Program-made: the position numbers and the translations under genes
The notes under the pieces: model-generated
What the model saw: only the letters and a program-made list of their open reading frames with translations
Told to the model about the DNA's origin: nothing
Databases searched by the model: none
Shown: positions 1 to 8,299 of the stretch, in pieces
Position numbering within the stretch: position 1 is the stretch's first letter
Layout: each line of letters starts with the position of its first letter
NCBI GenBank assembly: GCA_035711385.1
Contig: DASTCG010000096.1
Location: forward strand, 1-40,628
Source of the DNA: JACDAN01 sp035711385
Lineage (GTDB): Bacteria > Actinomycetota > Thermoleophilia > Gaiellales > Gaiellaceae
Length of the DNA stretch: 40,628 bases
Direction of reading: 5' to 3'

Positions 1-3000
1 GACCAGCGGCCCTGAGTCGCGGTGATCACCGTCGCCCGGCGGCGCGAGAAGCGGCGCGGCCTGCGCTCCGGCTTGGGGACGCCGTACCTGCGGCCGGCGC
101 GCAGCGGCGTCCAGGCGTCGTTCGTGACCTCTCCGGCCCACACGAGCTCCCACAGGGCCGGAAGCGCCTCCTCCGACGCGAGACCCGTGGCCGCGAGCAG
201 GTCGAACCAGAACTCCGCGCTTCGCGAGAGCGACTCCCGGATCAGGTCGTGATGCTCGGCCTCGGGCCGCTCGGTGCCCTCGAGCTTGCCGAGCACGGCC
301 GCGTCCTCGCGGAAGTAGACGGCGACCCGGTCGAGACCGGCGCCGACCCAGACGACCTCGCCGGTCGCGCACAGTTGGTCGAGTGCCGCCGGCGTGTAGT
401 CGGGGACACGGCGCGGGAGCACCTCCGACTCCCAGAGCGACACCGGCAGGGCCAGGCCCTGAAGCGGCACGAGCGCCTCACGGAGGGTGGCGCGGCGGTC
501 GATCCCTTGCCAGCCGGGAAGGAAGCGGGCGAACGCGACCTGCTCGACCGGCTCCACCTCCTTGCGGAGGGCGGCAAGCGACGCGCGCCGGATCCGCCGG
601 AGGACATCCGGGTCGCACCACTCTCGCTCCGTCCCACCCGGGCGGAGCTCCCCGCGCACGAGCTGCTCGCCACGCTCGAGCTCCAGGAGCTCTGCCTCCG
701 CGCGCTCCACGCTGACTCCGAAGCGCTCCGCCGCCTCCCGCGTCGTGAACGGCCCGCGGCCCCGGGCATACCGGGCGAGGAGCGACCGCAACGGCTGGTC
801 GACGCGCTCGAGAAACGCATCCGGCAGGCCGCTCGGCGGCATCGCGCCGAGCGCGTCACGGTAGCGCCCCGCATCCTCGGCGGCGATCAGCCGCTCCTCG
901 CCGACGATCCGCACGCGAATCGCCCGGCGTTCGGCTTCGAGCACCGCGGCGAACGCCTCGTCGAACTCTCCCGGCCGGAGATCGCCGCGGCGGAGGAGGA
1001 GGTCGTGCAGGCCGTCCGCGTCCTTCGGCGCCGGCATGAGGCTCTCCTCGACCTCTCCGAGGGCGCCCGGGTCGAGCAGGTCCCTGAGCTCCTCCTGGCC
1101 GAGCAGCTCGCGCAGGAGGTCGCGGTCGAGTGACAGCGCCTGCGCCCGCCGCTCGGCGGGAGGCGTGTCGTCCTCGTACATGTACGTCGCGATGTAGTCG
1201 AAGAGAAGCGAGGCCGAATAGGGCGAGGCCGACGCCGACTCGACGTCGACGACGTCGATCTGCCGCGTCTTGACGCCGCTCAGGAGCCGCTTCAGCGCCG
1301 GGAGGTCGAAGACGTCCTGCAGGCACTCCCGGAACGTCTCGAGCACGACCGGGAACGACCCGTACTTCTTCGCCACCTGGAGGAGGCTTTGAGCCTTCAG
1401 CCGCTGCTGCCAGAGCGGTGTCCGCTCGCCGGGCCTCCGCCTCGGGATCAGCAGCGCTCTGGCGGCGTTCTCGCGGAAGTGGCTGCCGAAGAGCGCGGAG
1501 CCGTGCAGCTCGGCCATGACGAGGTCGTCGATCTCGTCGGGGTCGAGGACGAGCTGCTCCGTCGGCGGCGGCGCGTCGGAGTCGGGAAAGTGGAAGGCGA
1601 TCCCGTCGTCCGACCAGAGGACGTGCGCGTCGACTCCGAGCGACTCCTGGAGCCGGGCCGACGCTGCCAGGCCCCACGGGGCGTGGACGCGGGCGCCGAA
1701 CGGCGTCAGCACGCACACGCGCCAGTCGCCGATCTCGTCGCGGAAGCGCTCGACGACGATCGTCCGGTCGGAAGGCACGGCGCCGGTCGCCTGCTCCTGC
1801 TCGCGGAGGAACGTCATGAGGTTCTTCGCGGCGAGCGGGTCGAGGGAGTAGTCGCTCCGGAGCCGCTCGTCCGCCTGGTCGTCCGGGAGCGACGCGAGCT
1901 CGCGTGAGGCCTTGCCGATCGCCTCGCCGAGCTCGTAGGGCCGCCCCGGCCCCTCGCCCTTCCAGAACGGGATCGCGCCCGGGACGCCGGGCGCCGGCGA
2001 GACGAGGACCCTGTCCCGCGTGATCTCCTCGATCCGCCAGGTCGAGGCGCCGAGCATGAACGTCTGGCCGGCACGAGCCTCGTAGACCATCTCCTCGTCG
2101 AGCTCCCCGACCCGGCCGCCGCCGTCGACGAGGTGGACGCCGAAGAGCCCGCGGTCCGGAATGGTTCCCGCATTGGTGACCGCGAGCCTGGCCGCGCCGC
2201 CGCGGCCGCGGATCAGGCCGGCCGTGCGGTCCCAGACGATCCGTGGGCGCAGCTCGGCGAACTCGTCCGACGGGTAACGGCCGGCGAGCATGTCCAGGAC
2301 GTTCTCGAGCTGGACCCGCGAGAGGTCGGCGAACGGATACGCCCGCCTGACGAGGCCGAGGAGCTCCTCGATCGCGATCTCCTCCTGCGAGGAGATCGCA
2401 ACGACCTGCTGGGCGAGGACGTCGAGGGGGTTCCTCGGGATCTGCGTCTCCTCGATCGCGCCTTCGTGCATGCGCTTCACGACCACCGCCGCCTCCAGGA
2501 GGTCGGCACGAAACTTCGGGAACACCCGTCCCTTCGAGACCGAGTCGAGGTCGTGGCCTGCGCGGCCGATGCGCTGGAGGCCGCGGGCGACGGACTTCGG
2601 CGACTCGACCTGGACGACGAGGTCGACGGCACCCATGTCGATGCCGAGCTCGAGCGACGAGGTGGCGACGAGGCAGGGGATCTCGCCGCGCTTGAGGAGC
2701 TCCTCGACCTCGAGGCGCTGCTCGCGCGCCAGCGACCCATGATGGGCGCGCGCAATTTCCCCTTCGGCCAGCTCGTTCAGGCGGAGGGCAAGCCGTTCGG
2801 CCAGGCGGCGGTTGTTGACGAAGACGATCGTGGAGCGGTGGCCCTGGACGAGCTCAAGGAGCCGCGGGTAGATCGACGGCCAGATCGACTGGCCGCGCGT
2901 CTCCCCGCCGGTGCCGAGAAGGTCGGTGATCTCGGCGTTCACGCCCGGTTCCCGCATGTCCTCGAGCGGCACGACGACCTCGACGTCGAGCTCCTTGGAG

Positions 3001-3638
3001 CGGCCGGCGTCGACGAGCTCGATGGCTCGGCCGCCGGAGACAAAGCGACCGATCTCCTCCATCGGCCGCTGCGTGGCGGAGAGGCCGATGCGCTGGAACG
3101 GCTCGCCGGTCAGGCGCTCGAGGCGCTCGACGGTGAGCGCGAGGTGGGCGCCGCGTTTCGTCCCGGCGACGGCGTGCACCTCGTCGAGGATCAGTGTGCG
3201 GACCCCGGTCAGCGTTTCCCGGGCCCGGGAGGTCAGGAGGAGGAAGAGCGACTCCGGGGTCGTGATCAGGAGGTCGGGCGGCTCCTTGAGCATCGCCGCC
3301 CGCTCCTTCTGCGGCGTGTCGCCGGTCCGCACCGCAACCTTGATGTCCGCCTCCAGCCCGGCGAGCGGCCCGCGGAGGTTGCGCTCGATGTCGTAGTTGA
3401 GCGCCTTCAGCGGCGAGACGTAGACGAGGCGCGTCCCTTCGCCGGTCTCGACGAGCAGGCGGTCGAGGCCGTAGAGGAAGGCGGCGAGCGTCTTCCCCGA
3501 CCCGGTCGGCGCCTGGATCAGCGTGTGCGCGCCCGATGCAATCCTCGGCCAGCCAAGCTCTTGCGCCGGCGTCGGACCGTCGAAGGTGTGCTCGAACCAG
3601 CGACGCGTCTCGTTGCTGAAGACGGAGAGCGCGTCCAT
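1..3638 (-). CDS. Lhr-family DEAD/DEAH-box ATP-dependent helicase, C-terminus cut by window edge
   Basis: Large superfamily 2 helicase; Lhr proteins unwind DNA or RNA:DNA duplexes and are linked to DNA repair. The frame is open from the ATG at 3638 to base 1, about 1,212 codons, so the C-terminus lies outside the window. Visible motifs: motif I APTGSGKT at residues 43-50, motif II DEVH near 150, motif III SATQ near 187, and motif VI QRIGRAG near 355, preceded by GIDMGAVDLVVQ. Behind the two RecA-like domains lies a long region typical of long Lhr proteins (DEAD/H-associated and winged-helix domains); I did not resolve its sub-domains. It is divergent from the methyltransferase at 3662, with only 23 bp between the starts. 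A -10-like box lies 6 nt before the ATG. Family assignment is firm; the exact subfamily is inferred from length. Confidence 0.93.
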   Translation of the reverse strand, partial: MDALSVFSNETRRWFEHTFDGPTPAQELGWPRIASGAHTLIQAPTGSGKTLAAFLYGLDRLLVETGEGTRLVYVSPLKALNYDIERNLRGPLAGLEADIKVAVRTGDTPQKERAAMLKEPPDLLITTPESLFLLLTSRARETLTGVRTLILDEVHAVAGTKRGAHLALTVERLERLTGEPFQRIGLSATQRPMEEIGRFVSGGRAIELVDAGRSKELDVEVVVPLEDMREPGVNAEITDLLGTGGETRGQSIWPSIYPRLLELVQGHRSTIVFVNNRRLAERLALRLNELAEGEIARAHHGSLAREQRLEVEELLKRGEIPCLVATSSLELGIDMGAVDLVVQVESPKSVARGLQRIGRAGHDLDSVSKGRVFPKFRADLLEAAVVVKRMHEGAIEETQIPRNPLDVLAQQVVAISSQEEIAIEELLGLVRRAYPFADLSRVQLENVLDMLAGRYPSDEFAELRPRIVWDRTAGLIRGRGGAARLAVTNAGTIPDRGLFGVHLVDGGGRVGELDEEMVYEARAGQTFMLGASTWRIEEITRDRVLVSPAPGVPGAIPFWKGEGPGRPYELGEAIGKASRELASLPDDQADERLRSDYSLDPLAAKNLMTFLREQEQATGAVPSDRTIVVERFRDEIGDWRVCVLTPFGARVHAPWGLAASARLQESLGVDAHVLWSDDGIAFHFPDSDAPPPTEQLVLDPDEIDDLVMAELHGSALFGSHFRENAARALLIPRRRPGERTPLWQQRLKAQSLLQVAKKYGSFPVVLETFRECLQDVFDLPALKRLLSGVKTRQIDVVDVESASASPYSASLLFDYIATYMYEDDTPPAERRAQALSLDRDLLRELLGQEELRDLLDPGALGEVEESLMPAPKDADGLHDLLLRRGDLRPGEFDEAFAAVLEAERRAIRVRIVGEERLIAAEDAGRYRDALGAMPPSGLPDAFLERVDQPLRSLLARYARGRGPFTTREAAERFGVSVERAEAELLELERGEQLVRGELRPGGTEREWCDPDVLRRIRRASLAALRKEVEPVEQVAFARFLPGWQGIDRRATLREALVPLQGLALPVSLWESEVLPRRVPDYTPAALDQLCATGEVVWVGAGLDRVAVYFREDAAVLGKLEGTERPEAEHHDLIRESLSRSAEFWFDLLAATGLASEEALPALWELVWAGEVTNDAWTPLRAGRRYGVPKPERRPRRFSRRRATVITATQGRW

Positions 3639-3644
3639 CCGTCC

Positions 3645-3650
3645 AGCGTA
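3645..3650 (-). promoter_or_regulatory. -10-like box TACGCT for the Lhr helicase gene
   Basis: TACGCT on the minus strand ends 6 nt before the helicase ATG, leaving almost no room for a 5' leader. It shares its TA step with the plus-strand box of the divergent methyltransferase gene. No convincing -35 element is seen. Confidence 0.45.
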
Positions 3651-3654
3651 CCCT
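3649..3654 (+). promoter_or_regulatory. -10-like box TACCCT for the methyltransferase gene
   Basis: TACCCT lies 7 nt before the TTG at 3662. The spacing matches that seen at several other genes here and favours TTG 3662 over the in-frame ATG at 3680. Confidence 0.45.
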
Positions 3655-3661
3655 TGGCAGC

Positions 3662-4456
3662 TTGACCGGCCACGGCGCCATGTTCGGCGGCCCCGCCGAC
3701 GTCTACGACCGCTTCGTCGGCCGGTACAGCCCTGGGCTCGCCCGGGGGATGTGCGAGGCGGCGGGGGTGCGGCCGGGACAGCGTGCGCTCGACGTGGGCT
3801 GCGGCAGCGGCGCGCTGCTCGCGGCCCTCGCCGAGGTCCTCGGCGTCGGGAACGTCGCCGGCATCGAGCCCTCGGAGACGTTCGCGGAGGCCGCCCGCAG
3901 GAAGGTCCCGGGGGCACGCGTCGTCGTCGCGTCGGCCGAGTCGCTTCCCTTCGGCGACGGCGAGTTCGACGCGGTCTGCTCGCAGCTCGTCGTCAACTTC
4001 CTCGAGCACCCCGAGCAGGGCCTCCGTGAGATGGTGCGGGCGACCCGGCCGGGCGGGGTCGTCGCCGGCTGCGTCTGGGACTACGGCGGCGGCATGACGA
4101 TGCTGCGGACCTTCTGGGAGACTGCGGCAGCGCTCGACCCCGAGGGCGCGACACCGAAGATGGAGTCCCACACGATGCGCTTCTCCCGCCCGGACGAGCT
4201 CGCCGAGCTCTGGCGGAGCGCCGGGCTTGAGGACATCGAGGTCGCTCCGATCGACGTCGACGTGTCGTACGACGACTTCGACGACCTCTGGTCGCCGTTC
4301 CCGACCGGCGTCGGGCCGGCGGGCGCGTACACGGCCTCGCTCGACGAGGAAGCGCGGAACCGGCTTCGCGACGGGCTCGCCCGCCGCCTCGGCTCGCCCT
4401 CCGGTCCGTTCACGCTCTCCGCCCGCGCGTGGTGCGCCGTAGCTTCGACGTCCTGA
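3662..4456 (+). CDS. class I SAM-dependent methyltransferase (UbiE/type 11-like)
   Basis: Predicted soluble small-molecule methyltransferase, 264 aa. The SAM-binding motif I reads LDVGCGSG at residues 43-50, an acidic residue follows in GIEPSE, and a motif II/III region runs from the FGDGEFDAVCSQ segment to the RPGG turn, as in Methyltransf_11/25 proteins. The C-terminal third resembles the substrate-binding half of ubiquinone/menaquinone-type methyltransferases, but the acceptor cannot be told from sequence. The TTG at 3662 is preferred because a -10-like box lies 7 nt upstream; ATG 3680 is the alternative. The 3' end overlaps the next gene by 28 nt in another frame, indicating one transcript with it. 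Confidence 0.88.
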   Translation: MTGHGAMFGGPADVYDRFVGRYSPGLARGMCEAAGVRPGQRALDVGCGSGALLAALAEVLGVGNVAGIEPSETFAEAARRKVPGARVVVASAESLPFGDGEFDAVCSQLVVNFLEHPEQGLREMVRATRPGGVVAGCVWDYGGGMTMLRTFWETAAALDPEGATPKMESHTMRFSRPDELAELWRSAGLEDIEVAPIDVDVSYDDFDDLWSPFPTGVGPAGAYTASLDEEARNRLRDGLARRLGSPSGPFTLSARAWCAVASTS

Positions 4457-5727
4457 TCCTCGGCGGCGGCACGGCGGGATGCGTGCTGGCGGCCCGCCTG
4501 AGCGAGGATCCGGGCCGGACGGTGTGCCTCGTCGAGGCCGGCCCCGACTACGGGCCGTTCGCCCACGGAGGCTGGCCCGAGGACATCCTCGACGCGCGCT
4601 GGCTCGCCTTCTCGCACTCGTGGGAGACAGAGGTCGAAGACCGCTCGCAACTGCGCGCGCGGATCCTGGGCGGCTGCTCGTCGCACAACGCCTGCGTCGT
4701 CCTTCGCGGCGACCGCCGCGATTACGACGAGTGGGGGAAGGGATGGACGTCGGCCGAGCTCGAGCCGTACCTCGATCGGGCCGAGAGCGAGCTCCAGGTG
4801 CGGCGCTTCGAGCGGGAGGAGCTCTCGCCCTGGCACGCGGCCTTCGCGGAGGCAGCCGGTGGGGCAGCGATCGTCCATCCGGTGAACGCGGTCGGGACCG
4901 TCCGCTGGAACACGGCGTTCGCCTACCTCGATCGCGCTCGCTCACGCGGGAACCTGACAATCGCCGCCGACACGCTCGTCGACCGCGTGCTGTTCGACAG
5001 CGACCGGGCGATCGGAGCCGTGACGTCGGCCGGCCCGTTCCACGCGGAGACCGTCGTCGTCTCGTCCGGCGCCTACGGGTCGGCCGGGATCCTGCTCCGC
5101 AGCGGCCTCGACGACCTGCCCGTCGGAGAGAACCTGATCGACCATGTCGGCGCCGGCGTCGCCTGGGAGCCCACGGAGCGGCTCCTGCGGGAGCTGGACG
5201 CGTTCGCCGCCACGCAGCCGGTCTACATGGGTCAGGTGACGATCCGGAACGACGATCGCTTCCTCTTCCCGGCCCTCGACGCCGGCTGGGAGGTCAGCGG
5301 TGCCGCCTTTGCGATGAAGCCGCGGTCCCGGGGCCGGGTCTCCCTCGTGTCGCCGGATCCCCGTGTGCCTCTCCGGGTCGAGCACGGCTTCCTCACGGAC
5401 CCGGCCGACGCGGAGACCGTCGTGACGGCGGTCGACGAGCTGCGTGCCTTTGCCGAGGCGGATGCTGTCAGGCCCCTCGTCGCGGGTGAGCTCCGGCCGG
5501 GACCCGGGGTGGACTCCGCCTCGTACGTGCGCGAGAACGTGCGCGGCTTCTTCCACCCCGTCGGCACCTGCGCCATCGGGTCGGTGGTCGACGCGCGCTG
5601 TTGCGTCTTTGGCCGCGAGAACCTGCACGTCGCGGACGCCTCGGTCATGCCGACGATCCCGAACGCGAACACGAACCTCTCCGTCGTCGCGATCGCCGAG
5701 CGGGTCGGCGAACTGCTGGCCGACTAG
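4429..5727 (+). CDS. GMC-family FAD-dependent oxidoreductase, short form
   Basis: Glucose-methanol-choline oxidoreductase that would oxidise an alcohol or sugar using FAD. The N-terminal dinucleotide fold shows GGGTAG at residues 12-17, with an acidic residue closing the ADP-ribose site in LVEAG. The GMC active-site region is present near the C-terminus: HPVGTC with His at about 376, and NANTNLS at about 411-417 giving the usual His-Asn pair. At 432 aa it is clearly shorter than common members (about 500-560 aa), with a reduced substrate-binding domain. The GTG at 4429 is inside the methyltransferase gene and is followed by a second GTG. The stop codon TAG overlaps the -10-like box of the following gene. 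Substrate unknown. Confidence 0.9.
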   Translation: MVRRSFDVLILGGGTAGCVLAARLSEDPGRTVCLVEAGPDYGPFAHGGWPEDILDARWLAFSHSWETEVEDRSQLRARILGGCSSHNACVVLRGDRRDYDEWGKGWTSAELEPYLDRAESELQVRRFEREELSPWHAAFAEAAGGAAIVHPVNAVGTVRWNTAFAYLDRARSRGNLTIAADTLVDRVLFDSDRAIGAVTSAGPFHAETVVVSSGAYGSAGILLRSGLDDLPVGENLIDHVGAGVAWEPTERLLRELDAFAATQPVYMGQVTIRNDDRFLFPALDAGWEVSGAAFAMKPRSRGRVSLVSPDPRVPLRVEHGFLTDPADAETVVTAVDELRAFAEADAVRPLVAGELRPGPGVDSASYVRENVRGFFHPVGTCAIGSVVDARCCVFGRENLHVADASVMPTIPNANTNLSVVAIAERVGELLAD

Positions 5728-5730
5728 CAT
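5725..5730 (+). promoter_or_regulatory. -10-like box TAGCAT before the HIT-like gene
   Basis: TAGCAT overlaps the TAG stop of the GMC gene and lies 8 nt before the TTG at 5739, supporting that start even though no ATG or GTG is available there. Confidence 0.4.
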
Positions 5731-5738
5731 CGCACCCG

Positions 5739-6305
5739 TTGCCCGAGACACCGGAAGAGCTCTACGAGCGGGTGAAGGACTCGCTCCGCACGCCGCCGGT
5801 CGGGGAGTGGGAGTCTTGGCCGTTCGAGGGAACGCTGCGCCCCAAGCCGCTGCTCCCGCCGATCGCCGCCGAGCCGGCTCGGCACGGTGCGGGCGGCGTC
5901 GGGTGCTGGGCGTGCGACACGCCCGACGAGGCGTTCGTCTGGACGAGCGAGCGCTGGCGCATCTCGTCGACGCCCGAGCCGCACGGTCTGCCGGTGATCG
6001 TCATCCTCTTCCCGCGGGCGCACTACGCCGACCCGGGCGATCTCACTGAGGACCTGGCCGCCGAGCTCGGCGTCCTCATTGCCCGCATCGAGCGGGCCGT
6101 TCGCTCCGTCGGGGAGGTCGGCCGCGTCCACGTCTGCCGCTGGGGCGACGCCAGCGAGCACCTGCACTGGTGGTTCCTCGCGAGGCCCGCGCGCCTCCCG
6201 CAGCTGACGACGAACCTCGTCGCGATCTGGGACGACGTGCTCCCGCCGCTCCCCCAGCAGCTCTGGCAGGAGAATCTCGAAGCCGTGAAGGCGGCGCTCG
6301 GATGA
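5739..6305 (+). CDS. HIT-like hypothetical protein
   Basis: 188 aa soluble protein. A segment near residues 139-146 reads EHLHWWFL, which resembles the His-x-His core of histidine-triad (HIT) nucleotide hydrolases/transferases, although the third His of the triad is not in the classical position. A Cys-x-x-Cys type pair (GCWAC) lies in the N-terminal third. Its size and the segment predicted to lead into the His motif fit a HIT-fold protein, but this is a weak assignment. The start is taken as TTG 5739, since the open frame upstream lies inside the GMC gene. The stop overlaps the ATG of the peroxiredoxin gene (ATGA), so the two are translationally coupled. Confidence 0.65.
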   Translation: MPETPEELYERVKDSLRTPPVGEWESWPFEGTLRPKPLLPPIAAEPARHGAGGVGCWACDTPDEAFVWTSERWRISSTPEPHGLPVIVILFPRAHYADPGDLTEDLAAELGVLIARIERAVRSVGEVGRVHVCRWGDASEHLHWWFLARPARLPQLTTNLVAIWDDVLPPLPQQLWQENLEAVKAALG

Positions 6306-6865
6306 CGTACGACCCGACCGTGCTTCCCGCCGGGCTTCCCGTGCCGGAGGACGACGGCGCCGCAGACGACCTCGAGGGCCGGCTCGTGCCTCCGCTCTAT
6401 CTCGAGACGACCCGGGGCGAGCTGAATCTCGCGGCGGCTGCCGCCGGTCTGCTCGTCCTCTACGCCTACCCGCGCACCGGGCGACCCGGCGTCGAGCCAC
6501 CTCCCGGGTGGGACGAGACGCCGGGCGCACGCGGCTGCACGCCGCAGTCCTGCGGCTACCGGGACTGGAGCCCCGAGTTCCGCGAGCTGGACGCCACCGT
6601 CGTCGGCGTCTCGGCCCAGTCGCTCGACGAGCAGCAGGAGGCCGTCGAGCGGCTCGGCCTCCCCCACGCCGTCGCCGCCGATCCCGAGCTGCGGCTCGCG
6701 GATGCCCTGCGCCTGCCGACCTTCGAGTTCGACGGCCGCCGGCTCTACAAGCGACTCGCGCTCGTCGCCGAGGAGGGGCGGATCGTCAAGGTGTTCTACC
6801 CCGTCTTCCCACCGGACGAGAACGCGGCCGAGGTGCTCGCCTGGCTGCGCGGCCGGCTGCGATGA
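6302..6865 (+). CDS. peroxiredoxin, Bcp/PrxQ-like
   Basis: Thioredoxin-fold peroxidase expected to reduce hydroperoxides in the cytoplasm, 187 aa. The active-site segment reads GCTPQSCGYRD, with peroxidatic Cys about residue 79 and resolving Cys about residue 84. This Cys-x4-Cys spacing is that of atypical 2-Cys Bcp/PrxQ enzymes. A TVVGVSAQ segment and a C-terminal VFYPVFPP region match the family fold. About 34 extra N-terminal residues precede the usual Bcp domain. It is coupled by ATGA overlaps to the genes on both sides. The reductant (thioredoxin-like) is inferred from the family. Confidence 0.88.
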   Translation: MTYDPTVLPAGLPVPEDDGAADDLEGRLVPPLYLETTRGELNLAAAAAGLLVLYAYPRTGRPGVEPPPGWDETPGARGCTPQSCGYRDWSPEFRELDATVVGVSAQSLDEQQEAVERLGLPHAVAADPELRLADALRLPTFEFDGRRLYKRLALVAEEGRIVKVFYPVFPPDENAAEVLAWLRGRLR

Positions 6866-7725
6866 CGTATTCGATCGTCGCGCGGGACGCCGAGAGCGGC
6901 GAGCTCGGCGTCGGCGTCCAGTCGCGGGCGTTCCGCGCCGGCGCCGTCGTCCCCTGGGCGATGCCCGGCGTCGGCGCGGTCGCGTCGCAGGCGTTCGGCG
7001 AGAAGAGCTACGGAACGCTCGGCCTGGAGCTGATGCGGGCAGGGAAGACGGCGGAGCAGGCCCTCGCCGCGCTCGTCGCCGCCGACCCGGTGTCGAGCCA
7101 TAGGCAGGTGTCGATGCTCACGGCCGACGGCGCCGCCGCCGTTCACACCGGCGCCGGCTGCATTCCGGCCGCCGGACACCGGATCGGCGACGGCGTCACC
7201 GGCCAGGCCAACTGCGTCGAGGGCCCTGCCGTCTGGGAGTCGATGGTCGACGCCTTTGTCGGCGCGCAGGGCCCGCTTCAGCGACGGCTCCTCGCCGCTC
7301 TCGTCGCAGCGGAGGCGGCCGGCGGGGATTGGCGAGGCCGGCAGGCCGCCGGCATCCTCGTAGTTCCGGCCGAGGGACAACCGTGGGAGACCGTCTGCGA
7401 CGTTCGCGTCGACGACCACGACGATCCCCTCGCAGAGCTCGGCCGCCTGCTCGACCTCCACGAGGGCTACACGGCACTCGGCGAGGTCGAGGACAGCGCC
7501 GCAATCGCCCGCCGGGTCGGGCTCCCGGCGCTCGACGTCCAGTTCGCGGAGCTCTTCGACGCGGTTCTCGAGGGTGAGATGGACGAGGCCCGCGAGCTGC
7601 TCGGCCGGCTCCTTGCGCAGGACGAGCGGTGGCGAAGCTACCTCCAGGCGCTCGCCGACCTCGGGTACCTCCCCCACGCCGAGGAGCTCCTCGGCACCGG
7701 CTCTTACGAGGGCGGCACTGAGTAG
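6862..7725 (+). CDS. DUF1028 family protein (predicted Ntn-hydrolase fold) with C-terminal helical domain
   Basis: 287 aa. The first ~210 residues match DUF1028: MTYSIVARD at the start, GVGVQSRAF, then GAVASQAF, and the GHRIGDGVTGQANCV segment. Pfam places the family with Ntn hydrolases, but no substrate is established. Residues from about 215 on (DDHDDPLAELGRLLDLH and a Leu/Glu-rich helical tail) resemble the extra C-terminal domain of many DUF1028 proteins, sometimes called putative peptidoglycan-binding. No signal peptide is seen, so the protein is probably cytoplasmic. The ATG overlaps the peroxiredoxin stop. The TAG stop at 7723 is part of a -10-like box for the next gene. Confidence 0.9.
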   Translation: MTYSIVARDAESGELGVGVQSRAFRAGAVVPWAMPGVGAVASQAFGEKSYGTLGLELMRAGKTAEQALAALVAADPVSSHRQVSMLTADGAAAVHTGAGCIPAAGHRIGDGVTGQANCVEGPAVWESMVDAFVGAQGPLQRRLLAALVAAEAAGGDWRGRQAAGILVVPAEGQPWETVCDVRVDDHDDPLAELGRLLDLHEGYTALGEVEDSAAIARRVGLPALDVQFAELFDAVLEGEMDEARELLGRLLAQDERWRSYLQALADLGYLPHAEELLGTGSYEGGTE

Positions 7726-7728
7726 GAT
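7723..7728 (+). promoter_or_regulatory. -10-like box TAGGAT before the HhH-GPD gene
   Basis: TAGGAT is 7 nt before ATG 7736 and overlaps the preceding stop codon. This supports ATG 7736 rather than the in-frame GTG at 7730. Confidence 0.45.
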
Positions 7729-7735
7729 CGTGGGG

Positions 7736-8299
7736 ATGGCCGTCTCGGTCCAGCGGCTCCACTTCACGCCGAGCGACGAGGCGAACGAGCTCATCGCCCG
7801 CGACCCGCTCGCCCTTCTGATCGGGTTCGCGCTCGACCAGCAGGTGACCGTCATGACCGCGTTCCTGGGACCGTGGAAGGTGAAAGAGCGGCTCGGCACC
7901 CTCGACGCGGGCGAGATCGCGCACATGGACCCCGAGCGGCTGGAGTCGGCGTTCCGCCAGAAGCCCGCCGTCCACCGGTTCCCCGGCGCCATGGCGGCGC
8001 GGGTGCGCGAGCTCTGTGCCGTCGTGGAGGAGGAGTACGGCGGGGACGCCTCCCGTCTCTGGGCCGAGGCGGCGGACTCGGCGGAGCTGCGCCGCCGCAT
8101 TGCCGCCCTTCCGGGCTTCGGCGAGATGAAGATCAAGGCGCTCTCCGCGGTGCTCTGGAAGCGCTTCGGCGTCGAGGTCGCGAGAGACCTGACGCCGAAC
8201 CACCCGACACTCGGCGACGTCGACTCCCCCGAGGCCCTCGAGCATTACCAGGCGCTGAAGCGCGAGCACAAGGCGAAGATGCGCGCGCAGCGCGCGTGA
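7736..8299 (+). CDS. HhH-GPD family protein, base-excision glycosylase-like
   Basis: 187 aa. It matches the actinobacterial 'uncharacterised HhH-GPD' group (TIGR03252-like). An N-terminal helical segment FALDQQVTVMTAF resembles the first helix of HhH-GPD glycosylases. The helix-hairpin-helix is visible as LPGFGEMKIKAL at about residues 123-134. The C-terminal region (ARDLTPNHPTLGDV) differs from that of MutY/Nth enzymes, there is no iron-sulfur Cys cluster, and the usual catalytic Asp is not obvious. DNA binding is therefore likely, but glycosylase activity is unproven. The stop codon overlaps the GTG of the Nudix gene (GTGA). Confidence 0.85.
   Translation: MAVSVQRLHFTPSDEANELIARDPLALLIGFALDQQVTVMTAFLGPWKVKERLGTLDAGEIAHMDPERLESAFRQKPAVHRFPGAMAARVRELCAVVEEEYGGDASRLWAEAADSAELRRRIAALPGFGEMKIKALSAVLWKRFGVEVARDLTPNHPTLGDVDSPEALEHYQALKREHKAKMRAQRA

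Noticed and set aside
2133..3665. 510-codon plus-strand frame opposite the Lhr helicase
   Set aside because: The helicase motifs are on the other strand and are unambiguous; this translation has no recognisable domain.
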